Notes: generated by a model not told the origin, from the letters alone. DNA of 64,000 nt from AP-15 sp963738185 (GCA_963738185.1 CAVTVA010000003.1:124001-188000), one strand, 5' to 3'. Shown: positions 1 to 9,016, counted from the stretch's first letter. Made by a program: numbers and translations.

Positions 1-1889
1 GGCCAGCTCGCCGGCTATCGGCGCCAATACCAGCACGCGACCGGCAATCATGATTTCGACACATTGCTGTCGCCGCGCGCCAATGCAGAGTTAGGGGCAT
101 TGGAGCCGGGTGGCGGCGGTGCTGCACCATCGTCCTATAAATCCGCGCAAGACGTGGCGGCCGCATTTCACTCCGGCGCGATCACGCGCGATGCGGCGGC
201 GAAAAATTTTCCGACAGAACGGGTGGGCGCAATAATGCCGCTACCGACCGTCGATTCGCTGCTGGGGCCTGCTCCGGCCGCTTCCTCGGGATTACCGACC
301 GTCGATTTGCTGCTGGGGCCGCCGACGACACCCGCCACAACCGGGTCGGGGCCATCGTTTGGCTCGCGACTTCTACACGGCTTCGCGACGCCGTTCCTCG
401 GCATGGCGCAGACCGCCTCGCACCTTGGCATAGCGCCAGGCGGGTTCCCCGAAGGAGGCGTCAGTCTCGCGCCAGGGCCGGCGCCTGTCTCGTCGAGCGA
501 AATCGACAAGGCCGTGCGGCAGAATGAGGCGCAGTATCAGGCGCGGCGCGCGGCCGGCGGGCAGCATGGCGCCGACATCGCGGCCGACATTGGCAACGTG
601 GCCGGCGACATCGCGATCACCTTGCCGATCGGGGCCGGTGGTGCTGCCGTTACCCTCCCCAAGGCGCTCTTGCACGGGCTTGCTCCAGGGTGGGATCGGC
701 GGTGCCGTTGCTGGTGCCGCGCAGCCGGTCGCGGGCGACAATTTCGCGGCGACGAAGGCCAAGCAAGTCGGCCTCGGCGCTGTGGGCGGTGCTGTTGCGG
801 GTGCGGCGCTTGGGCACGCTGGCGCACGGGCTCGCGAGCGACAGCCCGGAAGCGATCGACGCTTTTATCGGTGATGCCTATTCGAGGGTCTGTCAAGCCC
901 ACCATCGCCGGCAAGACGACCGCCGCAAAGATCGACCGGGGCGCCGCAGCAGGCGCGATCCGGCGATCGACTCCGTGGTCGAGCCAACCGGGCGAACCTC
1001 AAACTCACCGATGATGCCGGGAACAGAGATCGCCGGGCAGCTCCCCAAGAGCCTAAAACAGTTCGCCGATGCGATCGAGCAAACCAAGGCCGGCGTCTTC
1101 GCGAAATATGACGCGATGGCGCGCCAGGCCGGCGATAAAGGCGTCACCGTTGACCTGGCCCCGGCCGTCGCCGAGCTATGAAATCCGTCGCCTCCGATCG
1201 CACCATCCGCGACCTGCATCCCCAACTCTCGCCGCCTATGCGACCGACCTCGCCGACACGACTGGCGGAGAGCGGTGTCCTACACGCCATCGGAGGCGCA
1301 GGCGGCGATCCAAAACCTCAATCAAGAGCATGCAGCAGCTTTTTCGCCAACCCGACTTCGGAAACCGATGGCCCGCGAGTGGCATCGAGGCGCGGCTACT
1401 CTCGCAAACTCCGCGAGGGGCTGGACGATGCAATCGAGCATGCTGGCTCGGCCGGATATCGGAGGCGCTGCGCTCCGAATACGGCGCCCTGCGCGAGACC
1501 GAAAAGGCAGTCGCACAAGGCCGTGGCGCGCACGGCAAAGAATGTACCAGGCGGCCTAGTCGGGCAGGCTCGGCAATCTCGGCGCTGCTCGGCGAGGCGC
1601 TGCACGGGATCGCGACGGGAGACATACACACGCTGATCGGCGCGAATCGGCACCAAGGCGGCGACGGAATTGTATGCGCTATCTGGCCTCGCCGAACCGC
1701 GCCGTCACCAAGCTTTTCCAGGCCGCAGAACAGCGGTCCGCCGGCCCTGTAGGCAGCACCACCCGGCAAGCGGCCGGTCGAGCCATCGGCGCCGCAGCGA
1801 CGCCGCTCCGCCAGCGCTCTCGGCCCCGATTGCCGGCGATGTCATGCGCTGGCTCGGCGGCGATCAGGCGCCGGGCATGGCGGTGCCGT
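1..1889 (+). pseudogene. Decayed phage-type structural or internal virion protein gene, 5' end outside window
   Basis: Protein-like sequence continues across all three plus frames. It is open from base 1 in frame 1 (no start seen), moves near 690 to frame 2 (a Gly/Ala-rich stretch with repeated GGAVAGAA-like motifs), then near 860 and 1000 to others. A piece with KQFADAIEQTKAGVFAKYDA (about 1060-1120) is followed by LREGLDDAIEHAG and EYGALRETEKAVA (about 1410-1520) and YLASPNRAVTKLFQAAEQ (about 1680-1740). This order resembles large phage-encoded proteins. At least six frame changes in 1.9 kb indicate real decay. A short direct repeat (PTVDxLLGP, about 240 and 295) lies in the N-terminal part. 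The exact function is unknown. Confidence 0.6.
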
Positions 1890-1892
1890 AAG

Positions 1893-2102
1893 GTGGCTGA
1901 GGCTGGCATCCCGGTCGGGCTGGTGCTGCCGTACAGGTGGGGATGCGCCGCCGTCCGCGACGATGCCGGCGGATGGCATTGGTCGCACACTTGGTTTGTG
2001 GTCGACTCCCGCGACCGCCTGGTGTTGACCGCCGATGGTGATCCCATCCGAAAATACGCGCCGCCGCCGGCGGGTCTGGTGCCTGCGGATTACGTGCGAT
2101 GA
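1893..2102 (+). CDS. Small hypothetical protein, possibly the tail of the phage-like gene
   Basis: A 69-codon frame opens with GTG at 1893 and ends with TGA at 2100-2102. Its residues (a GWHWSHTWFVVD stretch, then DGDPIRKYAPPP) look more like protein than the surrounding arginine-rich shadow frames. It follows the decayed phage-type gene directly and may be a surviving fragment of that region rather than a separate gene. No family is recognised and no clear ribosome binding site is visible. Confidence 0.25.
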   Translation: MAEAGIPVGLVLPYRWGCAAVRDDAGGWHWSHTWFVVDSRDRLVLTADGDPIRKYAPPPAGLVPADYVR

Positions 2103-2173
2103 TCCCGCGGCGCCAGCGCCTGCCGAACCGGCGGCCGTGCCGCACCGAGGATATCGAGGTTGCCGGGCGGTTC

Positions 2174-2629
2174 CTAGGAAGTAGACATAGGATTAGAGGC
2201 AGGAAGTGACATCCCTTGCGCGGGATTGATCACCACCCATCCTGCTTCAACTTCTATCTCTCCCTCATCGTGGAGTATCTTGCAAAGGATTGGCCCAGGG
2301 TTCAGCGTTACGTTGTTTAAGGTTATCGGCCATACAAACCGCCAACGTTTCCGCTCCGGAACGAAGGATACTGACAAATGCTGCGGGATAAGCGGGGCTG
2401 GTACATCTATCCTGGTTGGCTGCGTTGCTCCCGGCATGGTAATTTCGACGGAAAGCCACTCTAGCTGCTTCTCTCTGTCTCCTTCTAACAGAACTAAAAA
2501 CGAGAGTTGCGGGCCGACGAGCGGAGCCGGCACACCAATGTTAGTAGTAAATATACCAACAGCAGTCAATTTCCTGTCGAATTCTATCCGGATATCCTGA
2601 CATACGATAACAGCCGCTTGTCGAGCCAA
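2174..2629 (-). CDS. Hypothetical protein, DUF6941-like
   Basis: This 151-residue soluble protein starts at TTG (2629), about 9 bases after an AAGGA. The N-terminal pattern AAVIVCQDIRIEFDRKLTAVG resembles small proteins of the DUF6941 type, which begin with a VxCxDxR..GKLxxxG pattern and are thought to form a beta-sandwich; this match is from memory. Function is unknown. It lies in lower-GC DNA in the same orientation as the XRE and HigB-like genes upstream, suggesting shared acquisition. No signal peptide or membrane segment is seen. Confidence 0.55.
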   Translation of the reverse strand: MARQAAVIVCQDIRIEFDRKLTAVGIFTTNIGVPAPLVGPQLSFLVLLEGDREKQLEWLSVEITMPGATQPTRIDVPAPLIPQHLSVSFVPERKRWRFVWPITLNNVTLNPGPILCKILHDEGEIEVEAGWVVINPAQGMSLPASNPMSTS

Positions 2630-2650
2630 TTTTTCGGTCCTTCTTGGGCC

Positions 2651-3058
2651 TCAGCCTGCTAACCTTTGCGCGTTCGGCTGGGGCATATCAGTCGGCAGAG
2701 GAACATATTGATTGACTGCGGCAGTGGGCGGCAGCTCGCGCACTTCGTCGTGGCCTAACCCCTGGGCAGATGAGCCGTAGTTTCCAGCCACCTCAGGTTT
2801 TGCAAGCGCAAAAATAATTACTCGGCCTAAGACGTCAGCCAATTCACCAACTCGCCCAAGGGTGAGATTTTCGAACCCCATAATCTGCCTATGAATAACC
2901 GACCGATTAACATTGAGCATGGCCGCCACGGACGCTTGCGTAATGCCATGTTCCGCGTGTTCTTCGGTAAGAGCTTTTTGGAGCTCTCGTCTTACCGTTG
3001 CAATAAAACGCCCAGCAGCTCTTTCAGGCTGGGTAAGTGAAATCTGATACGACGGCAT
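2651..3058 (-). CDS. XRE-family helix-turn-helix protein, antitoxin-like
   Basis: A 135-residue DNA-binding protein with a helix-turn-helix at about residues 30-70: the ITQASVAAMLNVNRSVIHRQ stretch followed by LTLGRVGELADVLG is the XRE/HigA pattern. A strong AGGAGGAG lies 9 bases before the ATG at 3058. The upstream ATG at 3067 touches that ribosome site and is less likely. The gene overlaps the 3' end of the HigB-like gene by 35 bases, so the two are probably translationally coupled. Toxin-first, antitoxin-second order is the HigBA arrangement. An antitoxin and autorepressor role is inferred. Confidence 0.65.
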   Translation of the reverse strand: MPSYQISLTQPERAAGRFIATVRRELQKALTEEHAEHGITQASVAAMLNVNRSVIHRQIMGFENLTLGRVGELADVLGRVIIFALAKPEVAGNYGSSAQGLGHDEVRELPPTAAVNQYVPLPTDMPQPNAQRLAG

Positions 3059-3509
3059 TTGGATCATCTCCTCCTACGAACTTGGGTTCATCGAGCGGGA
3101 GTTTGTTCCTATATCGAACAACCTCCTCTCCGTAAGGCCGGTAGAGCTGCAAGCGCTTAACCTCGTCTGCGACGCCGACGGAGGCAGCGATGAAACAATC
3201 TCTGTGAGGGAACCACCCGAACATGCGAACATCCGCGGTTTTGAGATACCAGACTCCTTCGCGAAAATGGGCCAAGCTCTTAAACTGCCATCCGAACGCC
3301 AGCGGCTCGCCGCTGACGAATATGTTAACGAGCGTATCAAGCTGCTGTGCCGGTGACTTCTCGATGTTCCACGTTGATCCGACAGCAAGCTTCTGATCCA
3401 GCCGTGACGGCAGCTCAGGCAGCAACAGCAAGATCTTGGTGTCTATGCTGCTGCTGGAGTAGGCGTACGTGCCATTCGAGGACCAATCCGTCTGCGCGCA
3501 GCTTATCAA
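3024..3509 (-). CDS. HigB-like (phage Gp49-type) protein, candidate toxin
   Basis: A protein of up to 161 residues. Its central and C-terminal part (EGVWYLKTADVRMFGWFPHR, then about 14 residues later VKRLQLYRPYGEEVVRYRN, then LDEPKFVGGDDPNAVV) matches a rhizobial family annotated near XRE genes. That family recalls the RelE/HigB fold, in which the protein reports direct readout of an R-rich core. The start is uncertain: TTG at 3509 is the longest option, and the conserved part begins around KILLLLPELPSRL. It overlaps the downstream XRE gene by 35 bases. A ribonuclease-toxin role is inferred from arrangement and weak resemblance, not shown. Confidence 0.5.
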   Translation of the reverse strand: MISCAQTDWSSNGTYAYSSSSIDTKILLLLPELPSRLDQKLAVGSTWNIEKSPAQQLDTLVNIFVSGEPLAFGWQFKSLAHFREGVWYLKTADVRMFGWFPHRDCFIAASVGVADEVKRLQLYRPYGEEVVRYRNKLPLDEPKFVGGDDPNAVVSDFTYPA

Positions 3510-3794
3510 GCGTTGCCATTTAAGTCAACATCTATCGTTCAGGAGCGTTCCCGCCGGGCACGGGGAACTCCCCTTTCCGCGCGGGCGCCGTGGAGTTGAT
3601 GCCTGGCCTCGATCACGGGAAGATTATTCCCAGCCGGGTCGCGGCCGGCGCGAAATGCCGCGGGTGCGGCGGGATGCCGCAGGTGAGGCCGCCACCATTC
3701 GCCAGCATTCGCCATCTAGGTGCTGGTATGAGGATGGGTAGGGTCCGCGGCCTATCGGTAATCCGGTGACTTGACGCGCTAATTTGGGAATAAA

Positions 3795-3887
3795 TGGCGG
3801 AGGGGGCGGGATTCGAACCCGCGAGACGATTCATCACCGTCTACACACTTTCCAGGCGTGCGCCTTCAACCGCTCGGCCACCCCTCC
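3795..3887 (-). tRNA. tRNA-Ser (anticodon GGA)
   Basis: Read on the minus strand, a 7-bp acceptor stem (GGAGGGG with CCCCTCC) encloses a D-arm beginning GGCCGAGCGGTTGAAGGC, an anticodon loop CTGGAAA with anticodon GGA at 3853-3851, a long variable arm typical of class II tRNAs, and the T-arm GGTTCGAATCC. The discriminator base is G and the 3' CCA is encoded (3797-3795). It reads UCC and UCU serine codons. tRNA-Ser genes are frequent integration sites, and the DNA on its 3' side looks like island remnant. Confidence 0.95.
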
Positions 3888-3919
3888 TCGCCGGCAGCCG
3901 CACCGCGCGCCGGCATTTG

Positions 3920-3948
3920 AGACTAGCCGCGGTGCCGGGCGGGCGCAA
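3920..3948 (-). promoter_or_regulatory. Possible sigma-70 promoter of tRNA-Ser
   Basis: On the minus strand a TTGCGC (3948-3943) and a TAGTCT (3925-3920) are 17 bases apart, about 33 bases before the mature tRNA 5' end. The spacing is ideal, and the two boxes are fair but imperfect matches. The call is by eye. Confidence 0.35.
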
Positions 3949-3980
3949 CCTGACGGCCGAAGCGCAAGGGGCGAACCGCG

Positions 3981-5048
3981 TCAGGGCGGCGGCGGGTCAG
4001 GGGGCGGCGAGATCATGGCGCGCTCGATCAGGCAGGCGTCGCCATAGGAAAAAAATCGGTACTTCTCGGCCACCGCGTGGGCATAGGCGGCTCTGATCCG
4101 CTCGAGCCCGGCCAATGCCGCGACCAGCATCAGCAACGTCGAGCGCGGCAGGTGGAAATTGGTCAGCAAGAGGTCGATCGCGCGAAAGCGGTATCCCGGC
4201 AGGATGAAGAGGCGGGTCTCGCCGGCAAAGGGCCGCACCGCGCCGGTTGCGGCGGCGGCGCTTTCGAGCAGGCGCAGGCTCGTCGTGCCGACCGCGACGA
4301 TGCGCCCGCCGCGAGCGCGCGCTTGGGCGATCTGCCGGGCGGTTTCGGCCGACAGGATGCCCCATTCGCCGTGCATCTCGTGCTTGCGCGGGTCGGCGCT
4401 CTTGACCGGCAGAAAGGTGCCGGGGCCGACGTGCAGGGTCACCATCGCACGCTCGATGCCGCGGCCGGCGAGCGCATCGAGCAGCGCCGGGGTGAAATGC
4501 AGACCTGCGGTCGGGGCCGCGACCGCACCCTCGGCGCGGGCGAAGATCGTCTGGTAATCGCCGCGGTCGCGCGGGTCGCCGCCGCGCGGGCGCCGAATAT
4601 ATGGCGGCAGCGGCATCGCGCCATGCCGCGCCAGCGCCGCCCGAAACGCGTCGGCTTCGAGATCGAACGCCAGCGTCAGATCGCCCTCAGGATGCTTTTG
4701 CGCGACCGAGGCGGCGAAATCCGCCGCGAACACCAAGCGGTCGCCGACACGCAGCCGGCGCGCGCCCTTGGCGAAGGCCCGCCACGCGCCGCCGCCGAGG
4801 TCGCGATGCAACGTCACCTCGACCCGCGCCTCGCCGCGCCGGCCAATGAGCCGCGCCGGGATCACCTTGGTGTCATTGCAGACCAGGAGATCGCCCGGGC
4901 GAAGCAGGCCCGGCAGATCGGCGATCCGCCAATCCGCCAATTCGCCGGCCGCCGGGATGTGCAGCAGCCGGGCGGCGTCGCGCGGCTCGCATGGTCGCTC
5001 GGCGATCAGCTCGCGCGGCAGATTGAAGTCGAAATCATCGAGACGCAT
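3981..5048 (-). CDS. queA: S-adenosylmethionine:tRNA ribosyltransferase-isomerase (QueA)
   Basis: QueA transfers and isomerises the ribosyl group of SAM onto 7-aminomethyl-7-deazaguanine in tRNA, giving epoxyqueuosine. The 355-residue product from ATG 5048 has the family length and motifs: RLDDFDFNLPRELIAERP at the N terminus, LLVCNDTKVIPARL near residue 60, GDYQTIFARAEGAVAAPTAG near 175, HVGPGTFLPVKS, VAVGTTSLRLLE near 265, and LLTNFHLPRSTLLMLVAA near 305. An in-frame start 42 bases upstream would add a non-conserved leader. It stands alone between tRNA-Ser and a divergent exported protease. queC, from the same pathway, is at 57.2 kb. Confidence 0.95.
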   Translation of the reverse strand: MRLDDFDFNLPRELIAERPCEPRDAARLLHIPAAGELADWRIADLPGLLRPGDLLVCNDTKVIPARLIGRRGEARVEVTLHRDLGGGAWRAFAKGARRLRVGDRLVFAADFAASVAQKHPEGDLTLAFDLEADAFRAALARHGAMPLPPYIRRPRGGDPRDRGDYQTIFARAEGAVAAPTAGLHFTPALLDALAGRGIERAMVTLHVGPGTFLPVKSADPRKHEMHGEWGILSAETARQIAQARARGGRIVAVGTTSLRLLESAAAATGAVRPFAGETRLFILPGYRFRAIDLLLTNFHLPRSTLLMLVAALAGLERIRAAYAHAVAEKYRFFSYGDACLIERAMISPPPDPPPP

Positions 5049-5173
5049 CGGGCCGATGCGCGAGATACCGGCGCCACTCATCGGCGTCAACCCGGCGTGC
5101 GGCCCGGTTTCTGGCGGCGCCGCCGGTCGCGCGTAAACCGATTACAAAGGAATTTGCGGTAAACGCTACGGCT

Positions 5174-6640
5174 ATGACGCAGCGAATTGGAATGGACATG
5201 CGAGGATTTGTCGGTCGTGGAATCGTCCTGATCATCGCAGCTTTCGCCAGCGCTGCGGCGCAGGCGGATGACCCGACCGCCAACGCGACGATGACCATCT
5301 CGCCGACGGTCATCGTGCTGAATAACCCGACCACGCGCTGGAGCTGCAATCATAGTCAGCAGATTGAGCTGACGGTCAAGGTGACGGATCGTGCAGGTCA
5401 TGCGATCCTTCCATCCCGCAGACAGCCGATCGTCCTCAACATCTACCAGCCGCATCGCGGGCCGCTGCGCCCGATCGCTGCCAGGATCACCTCGCCGACC
5501 GACCCGAGCGCAACCTTCACCTATGACGGCAGCTATTTCGCCAATCCGATGATCCTGACTGCGACGATGGGCGACGCCAGCGCCAGCACGTCGATCGTGC
5601 CGCGGAACCGGTTTGATCCAGGCAGGTGCCCGGCCGGCGTCGGGCATCTGGCGATTCCCTACGACAACCCGATGCAAACCCTCGAGCGCGGCTTTTCCGT
5701 TGCCGTCTCCGTCGGCGGCGGACGATGGCACTCCGGGGTCGAGCTGGATACCGGCTCGACCGGGCTGGTGATCGACCGGCGCTCGCTCGGGCCGCAGGCG
5801 ATCGGGCCGGGCGAGCCCGGCAGCCGCGAATATTACCCGAGCGGGTACAAGATCGTCGGGAATTACTGGCTGACGCCGGTGACCATCGCGATCCCCGATG
5901 CGGCTCGGGGGCCGAAACCCGTGGCGATGACAGTCCCGATCGAGGTGTTTGGCATCGACAAGGTCGAGTGCGGCAGCAATGTCAAGACCTGCAAGCCGCC
6001 CACCGACCAGCAAAAAGCCATCGCCAGCTTCAGCCTGATGGGCATCGGCTTCGACCGCGGCGGCGCGCCGCCGACAAACAACCCGTTCCTGCAGCCTGAA
6101 GATGTCGTCTACGGGCGGATCAGGCCAGGCTACGTCATCTCTCCCGATGAGGTTGATATTGGCTTGGATGCCGCTAACACGACGGAAAAATTTCAGTATA
6201 TCGCCCTTGATCCGAGCGTCGACCGGTATGGTGACTGGTCGGGAGCAAATGGTTGTTTTAGATTTCCCGGAGCTTCGGCAAAGTTCTGCGGATCGATGCT
6301 GCTCGATACCGGGATCGGCCAGATGATCTTTGCAGTGGCGAAGGGCAAGCGCCCGTCCACGGTCGTCGATCCGTCGAACCAGGCGCTGCTCAAGCCGGGC
6401 ACCGCGGTCGACATTTCGTCGCCGACGGAATCGCCGCTGGCTCTGTCTTACGGCTTTACCTACCAGCCGCACGCAGCCGCTGCCACCGTCGATCCGACGC
6501 TGATCAGATGGGCCGCCCCGCCCGCGACCATGCCGCCGGTCTTCTTCAACATCGGCCGCAGCCCGCTTGCGCGCTTCGACTATCTCTATGACGCCCGCTG
6601 CGGGCAGGTTGGCTTTTTCGACCGATTGACTGCAAAGTGA
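5174..6640 (+). CDS. Secreted pepsin-like aspartic protease
   Basis: A 488-residue exported protein. Residues 10-31 form a signal peptide ending AAAQA. Residues about 35-145 look like a beta-rich domain, and the rest has the two-lobed layout of pepsin-type proteases: ELDTGSTGLVID with the first DTG at 192-194, MGIGF at 289-293 (compare GLLGLG), LLDTGIGQMIF with the second DTG at 378-380, and the closing GRSPLARFDYLYDA...GQVGFF motif. Cysteines at 266, 273, 361 and 372 could form disulfides, fitting periplasmic or extracellular location. Bacterial pepsin homologues are uncommon. Start is ATG 5174; ATGs at residues 7 and 9 are alternatives. It is divergent from queA. Confidence 0.75.
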   Translation: MTQRIGMDMRGFVGRGIVLIIAAFASAAAQADDPTANATMTISPTVIVLNNPTTRWSCNHSQQIELTVKVTDRAGHAILPSRRQPIVLNIYQPHRGPLRPIAARITSPTDPSATFTYDGSYFANPMILTATMGDASASTSIVPRNRFDPGRCPAGVGHLAIPYDNPMQTLERGFSVAVSVGGGRWHSGVELDTGSTGLVIDRRSLGPQAIGPGEPGSREYYPSGYKIVGNYWLTPVTIAIPDAARGPKPVAMTVPIEVFGIDKVECGSNVKTCKPPTDQQKAIASFSLMGIGFDRGGAPPTNNPFLQPEDVVYGRIRPGYVISPDEVDIGLDAANTTEKFQYIALDPSVDRYGDWSGANGCFRFPGASAKFCGSMLLDTGIGQMIFAVAKGKRPSTVVDPSNQALLKPGTAVDISSPTESPLALSYGFTYQPHAAAATVDPTLIRWAAPPATMPPVFFNIGRSPLARFDYLYDARCGQVGFFDRLTAK

Positions 6641-6703
6641 AATCGCAGTGAACCGACGTCCTGAAAAACGAGGCGGTGCCGCGGTCGCCCGAGTTCGGCC
6701 TCG

Positions 6704-8443
6704 TCAAATGTCGGCGTAGGTATGGGTTTCGGCGCGAGCCCCGGGGTGGGTCACGGCGCCCTTTTCGGCGTCGCCGACGGTTTGCGCATACCGCCATATG
6801 CACCCCGCCTGGTAGTCGTGGCGGCGCGGCTGCCAGCTGCGGCGGCGCTCGGCGAGATCGGCGTCGCTGAGCGCCACCTCGATCGTGCCGGCTTGCGCGT
6901 CGATCGTGATCAGGTCGCCGTCGCGGATCAGCCCGATCGGGCCGCCGACCGCCGCCTCCGGCCCGACATGGCCGATGCAAAAGCCATGCGTCGCCCCGGA
7001 AAAGCGGCCATCGGTGATCAACCCGACCTTTTCGCCCATCCCCTGCCCGTAGATCGCCGCGGTGGTCGACAGCATCTCGCGCATGCCCGGCCCGCCGCGC
7101 GGTCCCTCATAGCGGATGACGATCACGTCGCCTTCCTGGTAGGCGCGCTTTTCAACCGCGGCAAAGGCATCCTCCTCGCAATCGAAGCACCGCGCCGGGC
7201 CGGTGAAGCGCAGGGCTGTTGTCATCCCGGCCACCTTTACCAGCGCGCCCTGTGGCGCGAGATTGCCCTTGAGCACCACATGCCCGCCGGTCGGAGCCAG
7301 CGGCCGCGTGGTCGGCACCACGACATCCTGCCCGGTCGGAAACACAAAGTCCTTCAGGTTTTCGGCGACCGTCCTGCCGGTGGCGGTCATGCAGTCGCCG
7401 TGCAGATAGCCGCCGTCCAGCAGCGCCTTCATCAGCACCGGCACGCCGCCGATATCGTGCAAATCCTTCATCACATAGCGGCCACCCGGCTTCAGATCGC
7501 CGATATAGGGGGTGCGCTTTGAGATTTCGCCAAAAGCGTGCAAGTCGAAGTCGATGCCGGCCTCGTGGGCGATCGCCGGAATATGCAACCCGGCATTGGT
7601 CGAGCCGCCGGCGGCGGTAGCCACCATCGCGGCATTTTCGACCGCCTCGCGGGTCACGATGTCGCGCGGGCGGATGTTCCTGCGCAACAATTCCATGACC
7701 GCCTGACCCGAGGCTTCGGCGTAGGCGTCGCGCGAATCATAGGGCGCCGGCGCGCCGGCCGAGCCGGGCAATGCCAGACCGATCGCCTCCGACACGCAGG
7801 CCATCGTGTTGGCGGTGAAGAGGCCGCCGCACGATCCGGCCGACGGGCAGGCGGCGCATTCGAGCTCGTGCAATTCCTCATCGGTGAGCTTGCCAACATT
7901 ATGCGCGCCGACCCCCTCGAACACGTCGCCGATGGTCACGTCGCGGCCCTTGAAGCGGCCGGGCAGGATCGAGCCGCCATACATGAAGACCGCCGGCACG
8001 TTGAGCCGCAGCATCGCCATCATCAGCCCCGGGAGCGACTTGTCGCAGCCGGCGAGGCCGACCAGCGCGTCATAGCAATGGCCGCGCATCGACAGCTCGA
8101 CCGAATCGGCGATGACCTCGCGGCTGACCAGCGAGGATTTCATCCCCTGATGGCCCATCGCGATCCCGTCGGTGACGGTAATCGTGGTGAATTCGCGCGG
8201 GGTGCCGCCCGAAGCCGCCACGCCTTTTTTCGCCGCCTGTGCCTGGCGCGACAACGAGATGTTGCACGGCGCCGACTCGTTCCAGGTGGTGGCGACGCCG
8301 ATGATCGGCTGGTTGATCTGGTCCTCGGTAAGCCCCACCGCGTAAAGAAAAGCTCGGTGTGGCGCCCGCTCGGGGCCGACCGTCACGTGCCGGCTCGGCA
8401 GCCGCGACTTGTCGAAAACGGGTCTGCGGGCGTCGTCGGGCAT
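6704..8443 (-). CDS. ilvD: Dihydroxy-acid dehydratase (IlvD)
   Basis: This Fe-S enzyme dehydrates 2,3-dihydroxy acids to 2-keto acids in valine, leucine and isoleucine synthesis. The 579-residue product has GLAGCDKSLPGLMMA near residue 132, CPSAGSCGGLFTANTMAC near 200, GNLAPQGALVKVAG near 390, and SGATHGFCIGHVGPEA near 495. These supply the cluster cysteines and Mg-binding residues of the family. Start is ATG 8443 behind a GGGGAGA site; the frame stays open for 33 further codons upstream without conserved sequence. No other branched-chain genes are nearby. It is convergent with the protease gene. Confidence 0.95.
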   Translation of the reverse strand: MPDDARRPVFDKSRLPSRHVTVGPERAPHRAFLYAVGLTEDQINQPIIGVATTWNESAPCNISLSRQAQAAKKGVAASGGTPREFTTITVTDGIAMGHQGMKSSLVSREVIADSVELSMRGHCYDALVGLAGCDKSLPGLMMAMLRLNVPAVFMYGGSILPGRFKGRDVTIGDVFEGVGAHNVGKLTDEELHELECAACPSAGSCGGLFTANTMACVSEAIGLALPGSAGAPAPYDSRDAYAEASGQAVMELLRRNIRPRDIVTREAVENAAMVATAAGGSTNAGLHIPAIAHEAGIDFDLHAFGEISKRTPYIGDLKPGGRYVMKDLHDIGGVPVLMKALLDGGYLHGDCMTATGRTVAENLKDFVFPTGQDVVVPTTRPLAPTGGHVVLKGNLAPQGALVKVAGMTTALRFTGPARCFDCEEDAFAAVEKRAYQEGDVIVIRYEGPRGGPGMREMLSTTAAIYGQGMGEKVGLITDGRFSGATHGFCIGHVGPEAAVGGPIGLIRDGDLITIDAQAGTIEVALSDADLAERRRSWQPRRHDYQAGCIWRYAQTVGDAEKGAVTHPGARAETHTYADI

Positions 8444-8544
8444 CTCGGCATCTCCCCTGGCGTGTGGTATTGGTTCCGCACCGTAGCGGGCGGCTCGGGC
8501 TTGATCAATTGCCGCGCGCCGGCCTCGCCATTCGATCCACATGC

Positions 8545-8584
8545 GATCCGGGCCTGTGCCATCCGGGCCTGTGCCATCCGGGCC
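8545..8584. repeat. 15-bp tandem repeat, 2.7 copies
   Basis: The unit ATCCGGGCCTGTGCC repeats without mismatch between ilvD and the lipoprotein gene, about 100 bases upstream of the ilvD start. No function is evident. Confidence 0.7.
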
Positions 8585-8674
8585 GCCGATATGTCGTGCC
8601 GGACCGGCGATTCCCGCTTGCGCCGCGGCCGCCCGCGACCCAATTTGCTCGGGTCTGCCGCGAGGAAACCCCGG

Positions 8675-9016
8675 ATGCGATACCTGTTCCTCTTGTCAGC
8701 GCTGCTGGTGGTTTCCGGCTGCTCCTCGGGATCGAGCCAATCGGCGACCCTGATCCTCGACAACCCGACCTGGGACCGGGTCAATGTCGAGGCGGTGATC
8801 ACCAAGAGCAGCGATTGCGACGAGCGGCAAAACGGCTATGTCGCGACCAAGGACTTTGCGATGACCAAAGGGCAGACCCACAGCGTCGTAGCGCCCCATG
8901 CCGAAACCATCTGCTGGCGCCACGACCGCGACCCGAACAACCCGGTCCCTGGCGACTGGTCGGAATGGAGCCGCGCCACCCTGTTCCCGGGCCAGACCAC
9001 CGAAACCGACCTGTAA
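8675..9016 (+). CDS. Small lipoprotein of unknown function
   Basis: A 113-residue protein starting MRYLFLLSALLVVSGCSSG: a short charged N terminus, a hydrophobic core and a lipobox (VSGC) with the modifiable cysteine at residue 15, so it should be membrane-anchored in the periplasm. The mature part has cysteines at about residues 48 and 81 that could pair, and a WSEW motif, but no family is recognised. Start is ATG 8675; the frame is open far upstream but only as a shadow of ilvD. The GST gene follows 68 bases later and may be cotranscribed. Confidence 0.7.
   Translation: MRYLFLLSALLVVSGCSSGSSQSATLILDNPTWDRVNVEAVITKSSDCDERQNGYVATKDFAMTKGQTHSVVAPHAETICWRHDRDPNNPVPGDWSEWSRATLFPGQTTETDL

Larger units (their letters stand above)
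1..3790. mobile_element. Probable remnant of a tRNA-Ser-integrated phage or genomic island
   Basis: The segment holds a heavily frameshifted phage-type gene followed by three accessory genes (small hypothetical, XRE regulator, HigB-like protein). From about 2170 to 3510 the DNA is visibly less GC-rich than the rest of the window. It ends beside the 3' end of tRNA-Ser(GGA), which lies on the minus strand, so the segment is on the side where tyrosine-integrase elements normally insert. No integrase gene and no duplicated tRNA 3' end are visible, and the far boundary lies outside the window. Calling it an island is inference from context. Confidence 0.4.

Noticed and set aside
4077..5162. A 361-codon plus-strand frame opposite queA
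   Set aside because: It is low-complexity Arg/Gln/Ala sequence created by the complement of queA.
5087..6472. A 461-codon minus-strand frame opposite the aspartic protease
   Set aside because: The plus strand carries a signal peptide and both DTG motifs; the antisense product is Arg/Asp-rich and featureless.
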